43,813 bases of DNA, from positions 1 to 43,813 of the forward strand of contig JACQJQ010000003.1 of NCBI GenBank assembly GCA_016204945.1. Reading direction: 5' to 3'. Under the pieces are notes generated by a model that saw only the letters and a list, made by a program, of their open reading frames with translations, had not been told where the DNA came from and did no database searches. The position numbers and the translations under genes were made by a program. The DNA comes from Elusimicrobiota bacterium. GTDB lineage: Bacteria; Elusimicrobiota; Elusimicrobia; UBA1565; UBA9628. Positions 9,112 through 17,875 of this stretch are shown here, piece by piece; position 1 is the stretch's first letter, and each line of letters starts with the position of its first letter.

Positions 9112-10227
9112 TTGAAACCGAGCTTATTTCTCATCGTGGCGGGAGACCCCTCCGGGGACCTCCACGCGTCGAATTTGATCAAAGCGCTCAAGAGCCGGGA
9201 CCCGTCCGTCCGCGTGGCCGCCGTCGGAGGCCCGATGTGCCGCGCCGTCGCCGACGAGTTCATCGGGGACCTCGCCTCGCGCGGCTTGACCGGCTTCTGG
9301 GAGCCCGCGTTCAATCTGGGCTTCCTGCTCAAGCTGGCCGGGCGGCTCAAGTCCTTTCTCGCCGAGCGCCGTCCCGACGCGCTGGTCTGCGTGGATTACT
9401 ACGGCTTCAACCGGCGCATTCTTCCGTACGCCAAGGACGCCGGCATCCCCGCCTTCTACTTCATCAGCCCGCAGGTCTGGGCTTCCCGCCCGGGCCGGAT
9501 CCGGGCGCTTAAGCGCTTCATCCAAAAAATGCTGGTCATTTTCCCGTTCGAGGAACGCCTCTATCGCGACTCCGGCGTTCCCGCCGACTTCGTCGGCCAC
9601 CCCCTTCTCGACCTCATCCCCGAGCCCAAGCCGCGAGCCGCCGCGTCGAACATCGTGGGCCTGCTGCCCGGAAGCCGCTCCTCCGAGGTAAGGCGCCACC
9701 TGCCGATCTTTCTCGAGGCGTTCCGGGCGCTGCGCCGCGACCGGCCCGGACTCCGCGGGCTCCTGTTCGCCTCCCCCAACCAGGAAGACTCCGCCTACGG
9801 CGCTCTTCCGGAGGGGGTGAGGATCGTCCGCGAGCAGGACTACGCGCTGCGCTCGACTTTAGACCTGGCCGTCTGCTCATCGGGCACCGCGACTTTGGAG
9901 AACGCCCTTCTCGGCGTTCCGATGGTCGTCGTCTACAAGATGTCCTGGCCGACTTATGCCGTCGCGCGGGCCCTGATCAACGTCAAGCATATCGCGATGG
10001 CCAACCTGCTCGCCGGAAAAACCGTCGTGCCCGAGCTGATCCAGCGCGATGCCACCGCCGAACGGGTCGCCGCCGAGGCCGCCGCGTTCCTCGACGACCC
10101 CGCCCGCGCCGAAACCGCGCGCGCCGAGCTCCTCAAGGTGCGCCTCTCCCTGGGCGAGCCCGGGGCGGCAGACCGCGCCGCCGCGGCCGTGCTCGCGGGC
10201 GCCGCGCAGGCGGCCGCTAGGCCATGA
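9112..10227 (+). CDS. lpxB: Lipid-A-disaccharide synthase LpxB
   Basis: 371 residues, normal for this GT19 glycosyltransferase. It joins UDP-diacylglucosamine and lipid X at the inner face of the cytoplasmic membrane. The N-terminal GDPSGDLHASNLIKAL motif, FISPQVWASRPGRI, and the nucleotide-binding GLLPGSRSSEV are diagnostic, as is CSSGTATLENALLGVPMVVV. The start is TTG at 9112; no later ATG keeps the N-terminal motif. The following msbA overlaps by ATGA. Confidence 0.95.
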   Translation: MKPSLFLIVAGDPSGDLHASNLIKALKSRDPSVRVAAVGGPMCRAVADEFIGDLASRGLTGFWEPAFNLGFLLKLAGRLKSFLAERRPDALVCVDYYGFNRRILPYAKDAGIPAFYFISPQVWASRPGRIRALKRFIQKMLVIFPFEERLYRDSGVPADFVGHPLLDLIPEPKPRAAASNIVGLLPGSRSSEVRRHLPIFLEAFRALRRDRPGLRGLLFASPNQEDSAYGALPEGVRIVREQDYALRSTLDLAVCSSGTATLENALLGVPMVVVYKMSWPTYAVARALINVKHIAMANLLAGKTVVPELIQRDATAERVAAEAAAFLDDPARAETARAELLKVRLSLGEPGAADRAAAAVLAGAAQAAARP

Positions 10228-11966
10228 GCGTCCGGCGGCGGCTCGCGCGCTACTTGCGGCCCTATCTCGGCCGCTTCGCCTGGGCTTGCCTCGCGATGAT
10301 CGCCGTTTCCGCGTTCAACGGCATGGCCATTCTCCTTCTCAAGCCGATCGTCGACGAGGTCTTCATCGCGAAGGACCTCCGCATGCTCGCCCTCGCCGTC
10401 GCGGGCGTGCCCCTACTCGTGGCCCTCAAGGCCGTCGCCTCGTACGTTCAGAACTACCTCATGAGCTGGATCGGCCAGCGCGTGAGCCAGCAGATTCGCG
10501 AGGACCTGTTCCGGCATCTGCACCTGCTTCCGCTCGAGTACTACTCGGGCCTGCGCGGCGCCGACGTTCTCTCGCGCGTGACCGGGGACCTGACGCTCGC
10601 GCAAAACGCGCTGACGACCTTGCCGGTGTACCTGATCCGGGACAGCATGACCGTGGTGTTCCTCGTCGGCTCCCTGTTCAAGCTCGATTGGCGCCTCGCC
10701 CTGCTGGCGGTGTTCGGCTCTCCCCTGTCGCTCGCCGCCCTGTACGTCCTCTCGCGCAAGATGCGCGACGCCAGCCGCCAGTCCCAGATCGCCGTGGACC
10801 GCCTGCACCACCGATTCCAGGAAAGCGTGCAGGGCATGATGACGGTGAAGGCCTTCAACTATGAGGAAGGCGCCACCGAGAAATTCCGGGAAGAAAACGA
10901 ATCCTTCTTCCAGCCGATGATGCGCTACCTGCGCGCCACGGCCCTGATGAATCCCCTGCTCGAGCTCGGCGCCTCGGTCATGGTCGCCGCCGTCATCTGG
11001 TTCGGCGGCGGCGAGGTGATCCTCGGACGCATGACGCCGGGAGCGTTCTTCGCCTTCATGGGCGCCCTGCTCGTCGCCTACGCGCCGATCAAGAATCTCG
11101 CCCGGATCAACGCCGAGGGGCAGCGCGCATGGGCCTCGGCCGAACGTCTTTTCCAGATTCTCGAGGAAAAGCCCGCCGTGCCGCGCAAGCGGATGCCCGA
11201 CTTTCAGCGCCTCCTATCGGGAGTTCGCCTCGAGGGCGCTGGCTTCCGCTATCCCGGCGCGCGCGGCTGGGCGCTGCGCGGCCTCGACCTGGATATCCCG
11301 AAGGGCGCCCGCACGGCGATCGTCGGACCGAGCGGGTGCGGGAAGACGACGATCGCGAAGATCCTCCTCCGCCTGCACGACCCCTCGGAGGGCCGCCTGA
11401 CCTTCGACGGCGCCGACGCCCGGGAATTCGACGCGTCCTCGATCCGCGCGCGCATCGGACTCGTGTCCTCGGACGCCGCGCTCTTCAACGACACCGTGTT
11501 CCAAAACCTGGCGCTCGGCCGCAAGGTTGTGACCCTCTCCGAGGTCGAGCGGGCCGCGCGGGCCGTCGGCGCGGAGGAATTCATCGCCGCCCTGCCCGAG
11601 GGCTACCAGACGACGCTCGGCGACTGGGGATTCTCCCTGTCCTCGGGGCAGCGGCAAAAGCTGGCGATAGCGCGCATGCTGCTCAAGGACCCGGAGATCG
11701 TCGTCCTCGACGAGGCGACCGCCCACCTCGACGAGCCCGCCCGGGCCGATATCCTTTCCGTGCTGAGAACCGCGCTCGCCGGGCGCACGGTCGTCACGAT
11801 CGCGCACGACCTGGCGTCCGTCGCGCCGGCGGATAAAATTTACGTCTTGAGCGCCGGCGGCCTGGCCGAGTCCGGAACGCATGCGGAGCTCATGGCGTCC
11901 CGAGGCCTGTACCGCCGGCTTTTCGAGCTGCAGAGCGCGGCGCGCGATTCCGGCGAGGCCTCTTGA
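10224..11966 (+). CDS. msbA: Lipid A export ABC transporter MsbA
   Basis: 580 residues: an N-terminal six-helix membrane domain (about residues 15-310) and a C-terminal ATPase. The Walker A motif is GPSGCGKTT (near residue 367), the signature is LSSGQRQKLAIAR, Walker B is IVVLDEAT and the H-loop is TIAHDL. It flips newly made lipid A core across the inner membrane as a homodimer. Its place right after lpxB supports MsbA rather than a drug exporter. The start overlaps the lpxB stop and its own stop overlaps the TTG start of the next gene. Confidence 0.93.
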   Translation: MSVRRRLARYLRPYLGRFAWACLAMIAVSAFNGMAILLLKPIVDEVFIAKDLRMLALAVAGVPLLVALKAVASYVQNYLMSWIGQRVSQQIREDLFRHLHLLPLEYYSGLRGADVLSRVTGDLTLAQNALTTLPVYLIRDSMTVVFLVGSLFKLDWRLALLAVFGSPLSLAALYVLSRKMRDASRQSQIAVDRLHHRFQESVQGMMTVKAFNYEEGATEKFREENESFFQPMMRYLRATALMNPLLELGASVMVAAVIWFGGGEVILGRMTPGAFFAFMGALLVAYAPIKNLARINAEGQRAWASAERLFQILEEKPAVPRKRMPDFQRLLSGVRLEGAGFRYPGARGWALRGLDLDIPKGARTAIVGPSGCGKTTIAKILLRLHDPSEGRLTFDGADAREFDASSIRARIGLVSSDAALFNDTVFQNLALGRKVVTLSEVERAARAVGAEEFIAALPEGYQTTLGDWGFSLSSGQRQKLAIARMLLKDPEIVVLDEATAHLDEPARADILSVLRTALAGRTVVTIAHDLASVAPADKIYVLSAGGLAESGTHAELMASRGLYRRLFELQSAARDSGEAS

Positions 11967-13408
11967 TCCAAAAAAACGACCTGCTCGCCAAGTTCTCCGC
12001 CTACTCGCCGCACGTGGATCCGATCGCCCTCGAGCTCGCCTGGGACTTCGCGGAAAAGATGCACGTCAACCAGGCCCGCGCCTCCGGCGAGCACTATCTG
12101 ACGCATTGCGCCGCGGTCGCCGAGTCCCTGATCGAGTGGCGCATGGATCTGCCGTCGGTCTGCGCGGGCCTGCTCCATGACACGATCGAGGACACCTCCA
12201 CGACCGAAAAGCAGCTGCGCGCCGAGTTCGGAGAGGAAATCGCCATGCTCGTCATCGGCGTCACCAAGCTCGACGCCCTCAAGTTCGAGTCGCGAGACGA
12301 GGCCCAGGCCGAGAACTGGCGCAAGATGCTGCTCGCGACCGCGCAGGACATACGCGTCATCGTCGTCAAGCTTGCCGACCGCCTGCACAACATGAAGACG
12401 CTCAACTTCCTCCCCCGGGACAAGCAGGAGCGCATCGCCGCCGAAACGATGGCCCTGTACGCCCCGCTGGCGCACCGCCTCGGCATGTTCAAGCTCAAGG
12501 GCGAGCTCGAGGACCTGGCCTTCAAGTACGTGCACCCCGACGAGCACGCCGAGCTCATGGGCAAGGTCGCGGCCACGCACGCCGGAAGCGAAAAAAGCCT
12601 CGTGGAGATACGCGCGGCGGTGGAGAAGGTGCTCGCGGGCGCCAACATACCCTGCCGGATCCTCGCGCGCAGCAAGACGCTGTGGTCCATCTACGGCAAG
12701 ATGGAGCGCCAGCAGAAGCCCTTCGAGGACATCCAGGACGCCCTGGGCGTGCGCTTGATCACCGACACCGTGGCCAACTGCTACGCGCTGCTGGGCATCA
12801 TCCACACCCACTTCAAGCCCGTGGCGGGCTCCTTCACCGACTACATCTCGACGCCGAAGCTGAATCTGTACCGCTCGCTGCATACGACGATCGTCAGCCC
12901 GACCGGCGAGCTCGTCGAGATCCAAATCCGCACCGAGGAGATGCACCTCTCCTCCGAATACGGAATCGCCGCCCATTGGCGCTACAAGACCGGCGAATCC
13001 GCGCGCGACGCGCATATGGAGGAGAAGCTCAACTGGCTGCGGCAGTGGATGGAGTGGCTGCAGGACCTCAATTCGCCTCGCGAATTTCTCGACAGCCTCA
13101 AGACCGACCTCGAGTTCAACCAGGTCTTCGTCTTCACCCCGGCCGGAGAGGTGAAAGTCCTCCCCGTGGGCGCCACGCCCCTCGACTTCGCCTTCGCCGT
13201 GCACACGGCGATCGGCTTCTCCTGCGTCGGCGCGCAGGTCAACAACAAGATGGTCAAGCTCGACATGGCGCTCAAGTCGGGCGACATCTGCAAGATCATC
13301 ACGAAAAAAGGCTCGATGCCCAAGAAGGACTGGCTCGGCTACGTCAAGACCGCGCGCGCCCGCTCGAAAATCCGCCACTACCTGCGCGAGCAGGGCATCA
13401 TCACGTGA
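11963..13408 (+). CDS. RelA/SpoT-family (p)ppGpp synthetase/hydrolase lacking the C-terminal ACT domain
   Basis: 481 residues against about 700-750 for standard long RSH enzymes. The N-terminal HD hydrolase domain (about 20-180) keeps GLLHDTIEDT and VKLADRLHNMKTL. The synthetase domain (about 235-350) keeps SKTLWSIYGKM, YRSLHTTIVSPTGE and EIQIRTEEMH. A TGS domain follows (about 386-445, VFVFTPAGEVKVLPVGATPL). The chain then ends, without the helical, zinc-finger and ACT regulatory domains. Both catalytic halves look intact, so it is probably bifunctional. The TTG start overlaps the msbA stop (TTGA), which places stringent-response output in the lipid A operon. A weak hairpin (13409-13432) follows. 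Confidence 0.92.
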   Translation: MIQKNDLLAKFSAYSPHVDPIALELAWDFAEKMHVNQARASGEHYLTHCAAVAESLIEWRMDLPSVCAGLLHDTIEDTSTTEKQLRAEFGEEIAMLVIGVTKLDALKFESRDEAQAENWRKMLLATAQDIRVIVVKLADRLHNMKTLNFLPRDKQERIAAETMALYAPLAHRLGMFKLKGELEDLAFKYVHPDEHAELMGKVAATHAGSEKSLVEIRAAVEKVLAGANIPCRILARSKTLWSIYGKMERQQKPFEDIQDALGVRLITDTVANCYALLGIIHTHFKPVAGSFTDYISTPKLNLYRSLHTTIVSPTGELVEIQIRTEEMHLSSEYGIAAHWRYKTGESARDAHMEEKLNWLRQWMEWLQDLNSPREFLDSLKTDLEFNQVFVFTPAGEVKVLPVGATPLDFAFAVHTAIGFSCVGAQVNNKMVKLDMALKSGDICKIITKKGSMPKKDWLGYVKTARARSKIRHYLREQGIIT

Positions 13409-13432
13409 CGCGGGCGGGGGCGGCTGCCCGCG
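13409..13432. terminator. GC-rich hairpin between convergent genes
   Basis: CGCGGGC (13409-13415) pairs with GCCCGCG (13426-13432) around a 10-nt loop. It fills the whole gap between the (p)ppGpp enzyme gene and the convergent coiled-coil gene. There is no T-run on either strand, so termination would be weak or Rho-assisted. Confidence 0.35.
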
Positions 13433-13891
13433 CTAATCCCAGTCGTCGCCCTCGCCGCTCATGCGGGCAAGCCGGCTCTCGATCGCCTTCTCGCGCGAGG
13501 AGGCCTTCCGGGCGATCTTCGCCTTGAGCTCGGCGGCGTGCTTCTCCATCTTTTCAAGCATGGCCTTTTCCATGGCGAGCTTCGCGTCGAACAGCTCCCC
13601 AAGCGCCTTGCGCGCCTCCGCCTTGGCCGCGGCTTTCTCTGAATCCGAGCCCTGGCGCATGCTCCGCGCGATTTCGCGGATCTTCTGCTCCAGTTCCTGC
13701 ATCTTCTCGAACTTTTCCCTCATCGCCGGATCGCCGCCATGCGGGTCGCGCGGCCCCTTTCGGTCTCCGCGCGCTTCCATGCCTTCGCGCCGCTCGTTGC
13801 GGCCCCCGCGCTCGCCTCCGTAATCGTCGGCCGAAACAGCCGGCGATAAAACCGCGACAACCGCCGCCAACGCCAGCGCATAAAGTTTCAT
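13433..13891 (-). CDS. Secreted charged coiled-coil protein of unknown function
   Basis: 152 residues. A clear signal peptide (MKLYALALAAVVAVLSPAVSA) is followed by a Gly/Arg/Glu-rich stretch (to about residue 60) and then a long, highly charged helix full of Glu, Lys, Ala and Met to the end. The layout recalls small periplasmic helical proteins of the Spy/CpxP/ZraP type, but I see no family motif, so no function is assigned. A GGAGG Shine-Dalgarno precedes the ATG, and a good promoter lies just upstream. Confidence 0.75.
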   Translation of the reverse strand: MKLYALALAAVVAVLSPAVSADDYGGERGGRNERREGMEARGDRKGPRDPHGGDPAMREKFEKMQELEQKIREIARSMRQGSDSEKAAAKAEARKALGELFDAKLAMEKAMLEKMEKHAAELKAKIARKASSREKAIESRLARMSGEGDDWD

Positions 13892-13920
13892 GCCAAGTCG
13901 CCTCCTGTCAACGACGCCGA

Positions 13921-13949
13921 AGAATAGCCCCGAAACCGGACATCGTCAA
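13921..13949 (-). promoter_or_regulatory. Sigma-70-type promoter for the secreted coiled-coil gene
   Basis: On the minus strand TTGACG (13949-13944), a 17-nt spacer and TATTCT (13926-13921) form a good housekeeping promoter. Transcription would start near 13914, giving a ~22-nt leader that contains the GGAGG ribosome site. The -35 box overlaps the end of the preceding membrane-protein gene. Confidence 0.7.
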
Positions 13950-15490
13950 TAGCCATGGCGGCTTCTCTCCGCCTCGACCTCCGCCGCCACGGCCTCCCCC
14001 CGCGCCAAGGCGTCGGAAAGCGCCTCCCCGTCGCCGGGGCGCCACCAGCGGTACTCGTGAGCCGCGAGCCACGGGGCCGGGACCCGCGCGCGGTCCACGA
14101 AGACGAGCGCCTGGACGTCCCACCAGACCAGGGCCCAGCGCTCGCGCGGCAGGTACGAAATGTACCACGGCCGCGTCAGCTCGCGGCGGGAGCCGTCCGG
14201 GTAGACCCGCGCGCCCGCCGTCCGCGCCGGATAATTCCGGATCAGGAGCGCGTCGAGCCGGTTGCGCTCGATGAACGCGGCCATCGGCGCGGCGCCCGCC
14301 AGGGCCTCCTGCAGCTCCGCCAGCTGCCCGTGAAACAGGTAGCGCCCGTCGCCGTACACGCGGCCCTCCGGGCCGAGGCGCCAGCCCAGATAGCCGCCCC
14401 ACTCGTAGGTGTTGAACAGCCGCAGCGGCGCGAACACGGCGCGCTCCGCGACGACGAAGTCGACGGCCCGGCGCGCCACGTAGGCGTCCGAAAACGCCCG
14501 GCCCCAGGCCGCCCGCGCCGACGCCCCGGCGATCAAGACCGTCGCCGCCGCAAGCCCCGCCGCGGCCCAGGACGCCCGCGCCCGGGGCCACGCCGCGGCC
14601 AGGCAGGCGACCGCGGCCGCGGCGAAGCAGACGCTGAAGCGCGCGCTCGCCGCCGTGGCGAACGCGAGGGCCCCCGCGCTCATGGCGAGCGCGGGCGCGC
14701 GCGGCCAGGCGGCCCGCGCGGCCGCCGCCCCGACGAACAGCGCCGGAATCAATGGGCGTTGGAACGGCGAACGCCAGTCCACGGGCCCCCACTCGCGCAC
14801 GAATCGGCCGATCGAGTCGTCCCCGTGCGCCGCGATCGCCGCGTAAATCTTGAGGCCGTAGGGGTTGAGCAGGACGCCGAGCAGGGCCCCGCAGGCTTCC
14901 GCCCCCAGGCCCGCCGGTCTTGGGCCCCCGAAAAAGCGGGCGCCCAGGGCGTAGGCCGCGTACAGCGCCAGCCCCACGGGAAAGCCGGCGTGAAGATTGC
15001 CCCACAGCGCGAACAGGCCGAAACCGAAGAGAAACAACGCGCGTCCCGACTCCAGGCGCCGCAGCAGAAGCGCCGCGAACGCCGCGGTGAACAGGTCGGC
15101 GCGCAGGTCGGCGGAAGCCAGAATCGCGCAGGTCCACAGGCCGAGGCCGGCCGCCCGAGCGGCCGGAGAGGCCCCCTTGTCGCGCAGAATCCCGTCGAGA
15201 GGAAGGAAGGCGAGAGCCAGCATGACCGCCTTGAGCGCCCAAAGACCGCGCAGGCCGGCCGCGGCGTTCACGCCGAACCAAAGCGCCTGGGTCAGCCACT
15301 CGAAATCAATCCAGGGCGCGCCGAAACGCGTGAACGAGAACGGATCCGAGGCGGGGACGGCGCCATGGGCCAATATCCAGCGCCCGGCGGACAGATGCCA
15401 GAACAGATCCGGATTATGAATCGGAAGGCCCAAGACGAGCAGGGCCAGGGCGAGGGCCCAGGCCAGGAGCGCGCCCCCTTCCTTGTACAT
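13946..15490 (-). CDS. Polytopic membrane protein, GT-C/PMT-like
   Basis: 514 residues if started at the ATG at 15490. A longer start at 15556 would run into rpmB and adds a non-hydrophobic leader, so it is rejected. The chain has about ten hydrophobic segments. The N-terminal region carries NPDLFWHLSAGRWILAHG and DPFSFTRFGAPWIDFEWLTQ, a pattern shared by many uncharacterised GT-C-like integral membrane proteins; the acidic residues after the first helix would fit a lipid-phosphosugar glycosyltransferase. Sugar donor and acceptor are unknown. It sits 17 nt downstream of rpmB on the same strand and may be co-transcribed. Confidence 0.7.
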   Translation of the reverse strand: MYKEGGALLAWALALALLVLGLPIHNPDLFWHLSAGRWILAHGAVPASDPFSFTRFGAPWIDFEWLTQALWFGVNAAAGLRGLWALKAVMLALAFLPLDGILRDKGASPAARAAGLGLWTCAILASADLRADLFTAAFAALLLRRLESGRALFLFGFGLFALWGNLHAGFPVGLALYAAYALGARFFGGPRPAGLGAEACGALLGVLLNPYGLKIYAAIAAHGDDSIGRFVREWGPVDWRSPFQRPLIPALFVGAAAARAAWPRAPALAMSAGALAFATAASARFSVCFAAAAVACLAAAWPRARASWAAAGLAAATVLIAGASARAAWGRAFSDAYVARRAVDFVVAERAVFAPLRLFNTYEWGGYLGWRLGPEGRVYGDGRYLFHGQLAELQEALAGAAPMAAFIERNRLDALLIRNYPARTAGARVYPDGSRRELTRPWYISYLPRERWALVWWDVQALVFVDRARVPAPWLAAHEYRWWRPGDGEALSDALARGEAVAAEVEAERSRHGY

Positions 15491-15507
15491 GCGGACCGGG
15501 TTGGCTA

Positions 15508-15708
15508 TTATCGAGTCGGACGAACCGCGCGCCCGGACTTGATGCAGTCCGTGCACACATAGACAGTCTGGGTCCGGCCCTCGATCGCGATCTTCTGCCG
15601 CTGAAGATTCGGGCGGAAGACGCGGCGGGTGGCCTTATGCGAGTGGCTGTAGCTGTTGCCGGACTTGGGGCCCTTTCCGCAACCGGGAATCTGACACTTG
15701 AATGACAT
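15508..15708 (-). CDS. rpmB: 50S ribosomal protein L28
   Basis: 66 residues, normal for L28. Diagnostic segments are NSYSHSHKATRRVFRPNLQ and QTVYVCTDCIKSGRAV. It is the zinc-binding (C+) form: cysteines in CQIPGC near the N-terminus and CTDC near residue 52 make a four-Cys ribbon. It is divergent from recG, with only 32 bases between the starts. Its -10 box is nine bases before the ATG and no Shine-Dalgarno is visible. Confidence 0.95.
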   Translation of the reverse strand: MSFKCQIPGCGKGPKSGNSYSHSHKATRRVFRPNLQRQKIAIEGRTQTVYVCTDCIKSGRAVRPTR

Positions 15709-15717
15709 TGTACTCTC

Positions 15718-15723
15718 ATTATA
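15718..15723 (-). promoter_or_regulatory. -10 box (TATAAT) of rpmB
   Basis: A perfect TATAAT on the minus strand ends nine bases before the rpmB ATG (15708). Transcription would begin about 2-3 nt before the start codon. No consensus -35 is visible. Confidence 0.6.
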
Positions 15724-15740
15724 GCAAGTTGACGGACCAT

Positions 15741-17825
15741 ATGCGAGACATCGACGCGCCCGTGCAATACCTGAAGGGGGTCGGCCCCCGTCGGGCGGTT
15801 CTCTTCGAGCATCTCGGCGTCAGAACTCTAGGAGACCTCATTGCCCACTACCCCCGCCTTTGGCAGGACCGCCACGAAACCCGGGACCTGAGGATTCCCA
15901 CGGGCGGCCTCGTCGTCCTGAGAGGCCGCGTCCTGCGCGCCGCGCAGCACGCCGCGGGACCGGCCTTGGGCATCTACAAAGCGACGCTCGCCACCGCCCA
16001 CGGCAAGGTCGAGTGCCTCTGGTTCAAGCACCTCTCGCGCGGCTACGACGCCTTCGCGTCGTTAAAAAGCGGGGCGGCCGAGGGCGCCGACTTGTGGGTG
16101 ATCGGCCGCGCCGAGCCGGACCTGACCGGCGTGCGCGAAATCCGAGTGGACGAGCACTATCCCCTGGCCGACGAGCGCTGGCGCATGCACGCGGGCCGCA
16201 TCACTCCCGTCTACGCGCTGACCAAGGGCCTGTCCCAGCGCCTCGTGCGCGAGGCCGCGCACAAAGCCCTCGAGCTCGCCGCCGATTCCGCGCGCGATGC
16301 GGTGCCCGCCGAGCTCATTGCGAAGCGAAAACTGCTCGCCGCGCCCCAGGCCCTGCGCGGCATCCACTTCCCCCGCTCGGACGCGGAGCTCGAGGCCGCG
16401 CGCGCGCGCCTTGCCTACGAGGAGCTTCTGCTGCTCGAGCTGGCCTGGATCCTCAAGCGCCGCCAGACCCGCGGGCTGCGCAAGCGCTTCTCCTACGAGA
16501 TCAAGCGCGCCTTGCTGACGCCGTTTCGGCAAAGGGCCGGCTTCGAGTTCACCCGCGCGCAGAAGCGCGTCATCAACGAGATCTTCGACGACATGCGCAA
16601 ACCCTATCCGATGACGCGCTTGCTCCAGGGCGACGTCGGCTCGGGCAAGACGGTGGTGGCGCTCTCCGCGCTGCTTCTCGCCGTGGAAAACGGGGGCCAG
16701 GGCGCGCTGATGGCTCCGACGGAGATCCTGGCCGACCAGCACCGGGCGACCCTCGACCGATTCCTGGACGGCCTGCCCGTGAGGATCGCGTCCTTGACCT
16801 CGCGCACGCCCAAAAAGGAGCGCGCGCGGATTCTCGCGGCGGCGGGCGCGGGGGAGGTCGACATCGTCGTGGGCACCCATGCCCTGCTCGAGAGCGGCGT
16901 TTCCCTTCCGAATCTGCGCCTGGCCGTCATCGACGAGCAGCACCGCTTCGGCGTGCGCCAGCGCACGACCCTGCGCCAAAAAGGGAGCCTCATCGACCTG
17001 CTCGTCATGACGGCGACGCCGATCCCGCGCACCCTGGCGCTCTCGCTGTACGGCGATCTCGAGGCCTCGACGATCGACGAAATGCCGCCGGGACGCGCGC
17101 CGATCAAGACCTTCCTCTCTCCCGAGGCAGAGGCCTTCGCCGCGGTCCGACTCGAGGTCGCGGCCGGACGCCAGGCCTATATCGTCTATCCGATCATCGA
17201 GGAATCCGCCCGGCTCGACCTGCAGTCGGCCAAGTCCGAGTTCGAGCGCCTGAAGACCTCGGTCTTTCCGGGCATTCGGACGGACCTCATCCACGGGGCC
17301 ATGACCGGCAAGGCCAAAAGCGCGGTCATGCGCCGCTTCGCCTCGGGCGAAACAAAAATACTCGTCGCGACCCAGGTCATCGAGGTCGGCATCGACGTGC
17401 CGAACGCGACGGCGATGGTGATCCAAAACGCCGACCGCTTCGGCTTGGCGAGCCTGCACCAGCTCCGGGGCCGCATCGGCCGCGGCGGCGGCGAGTCCTG
17501 CTGCCACCTCGTCGCCGACCCGCGCACGGAGCACGCCCGCGCGCGCCTCGACATCATGGCCGCGACCGCGGACGGCTTCAAGATAGGAGAAGAGGACCTC
17601 AAGCTGCGCGGCCCGGGCGAGCTGCTCGGCACGGCGCAAAGCGGCGAGCTTGCGCTGGCCGTCGCCGACATCCTGAAGGATACGGAGCTCCTCGGCCTCG
17701 CGCGCGCCGACGCCGACGAGCTGCTCCAAGCCGACCCCAAGCTGTTGGCGCCCGGCCACGGCCCCCTGCGCGAGCGCCTGATCGCCCTCTACCAAAGCCG
17801 CTGGAACTGGATCGACCTCGCTTAG
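15741..17825 (+). CDS. recG: ATP-dependent DNA helicase RecG
   Basis: 694 residues from the ATG at 15741. An upstream ATG at 15702 would place the start inside rpmB and is not used. An N-terminal wedge/OB domain (VQYLKGVGPRRAVLFEHLGV) is followed by a superfamily-2 helicase core: Walker A LLQGDVGSGKTVVAL, the DEQH box in LAVIDEQHRFGVRQR, motif III VMTATPIPRTLAL and motif VI QLRGRIGRGG. The C-terminal RecG wedge-interaction segment is present (GEEDLKLRGPGELLGTAQSG). RecG remodels stalled forks and Holliday junctions. The gene is divergent from rpmB. Confidence 0.96.
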   Translation: MRDIDAPVQYLKGVGPRRAVLFEHLGVRTLGDLIAHYPRLWQDRHETRDLRIPTGGLVVLRGRVLRAAQHAAGPALGIYKATLATAHGKVECLWFKHLSRGYDAFASLKSGAAEGADLWVIGRAEPDLTGVREIRVDEHYPLADERWRMHAGRITPVYALTKGLSQRLVREAAHKALELAADSARDAVPAELIAKRKLLAAPQALRGIHFPRSDAELEAARARLAYEELLLLELAWILKRRQTRGLRKRFSYEIKRALLTPFRQRAGFEFTRAQKRVINEIFDDMRKPYPMTRLLQGDVGSGKTVVALSALLLAVENGGQGALMAPTEILADQHRATLDRFLDGLPVRIASLTSRTPKKERARILAAAGAGEVDIVVGTHALLESGVSLPNLRLAVIDEQHRFGVRQRTTLRQKGSLIDLLVMTATPIPRTLALSLYGDLEASTIDEMPPGRAPIKTFLSPEAEAFAAVRLEVAAGRQAYIVYPIIEESARLDLQSAKSEFERLKTSVFPGIRTDLIHGAMTGKAKSAVMRRFASGETKILVATQVIEVGIDVPNATAMVIQNADRFGLASLHQLRGRIGRGGGESCCHLVADPRTEHARARLDIMAATADGFKIGEEDLKLRGPGELLGTAQSGELALAVADILKDTELLGLARADADELLQADPKLLAPGHGPLRERLIALYQSRWNWIDLA

Positions 17826-17863
17826 GCCTGATTTTCACGCTGGCGCCCGAAGTCCCGAAGCGC

Positions 17864-17869
17864 TATACT
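17864..17869 (+). promoter_or_regulatory. -10 box (TATACT) for the metH leader
   Basis: TATACT lies 39 nt after the recG stop, with no clear -35 hexamer. Transcription would start near 17876 and give a ~105-nt leader ahead of the metH ATG at 17980. Confidence 0.45.
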
Positions 17870-17875
17870 ATGCCC

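Noticed and set aside
10224-11966. msbA as a multidrug exporter
   Set aside because: The family sequence alone allows it, but the position and overlap with lpxB and the lack of drug-resistance context favour lipid A export.
13955-15562. A 535-residue plus-strand frame opposite the GT-C-like gene
   Set aside because: The minus-strand product has coherent membrane segments and a recognisable N-terminal motif; the plus-strand product is Arg/Gln/Pro-rich noise.
15702-15740. Upstream start for recG at 15702
   Set aside because: It would begin inside rpmB and across its promoter; the ATG at 15741 gives the normal RecG N-terminus.
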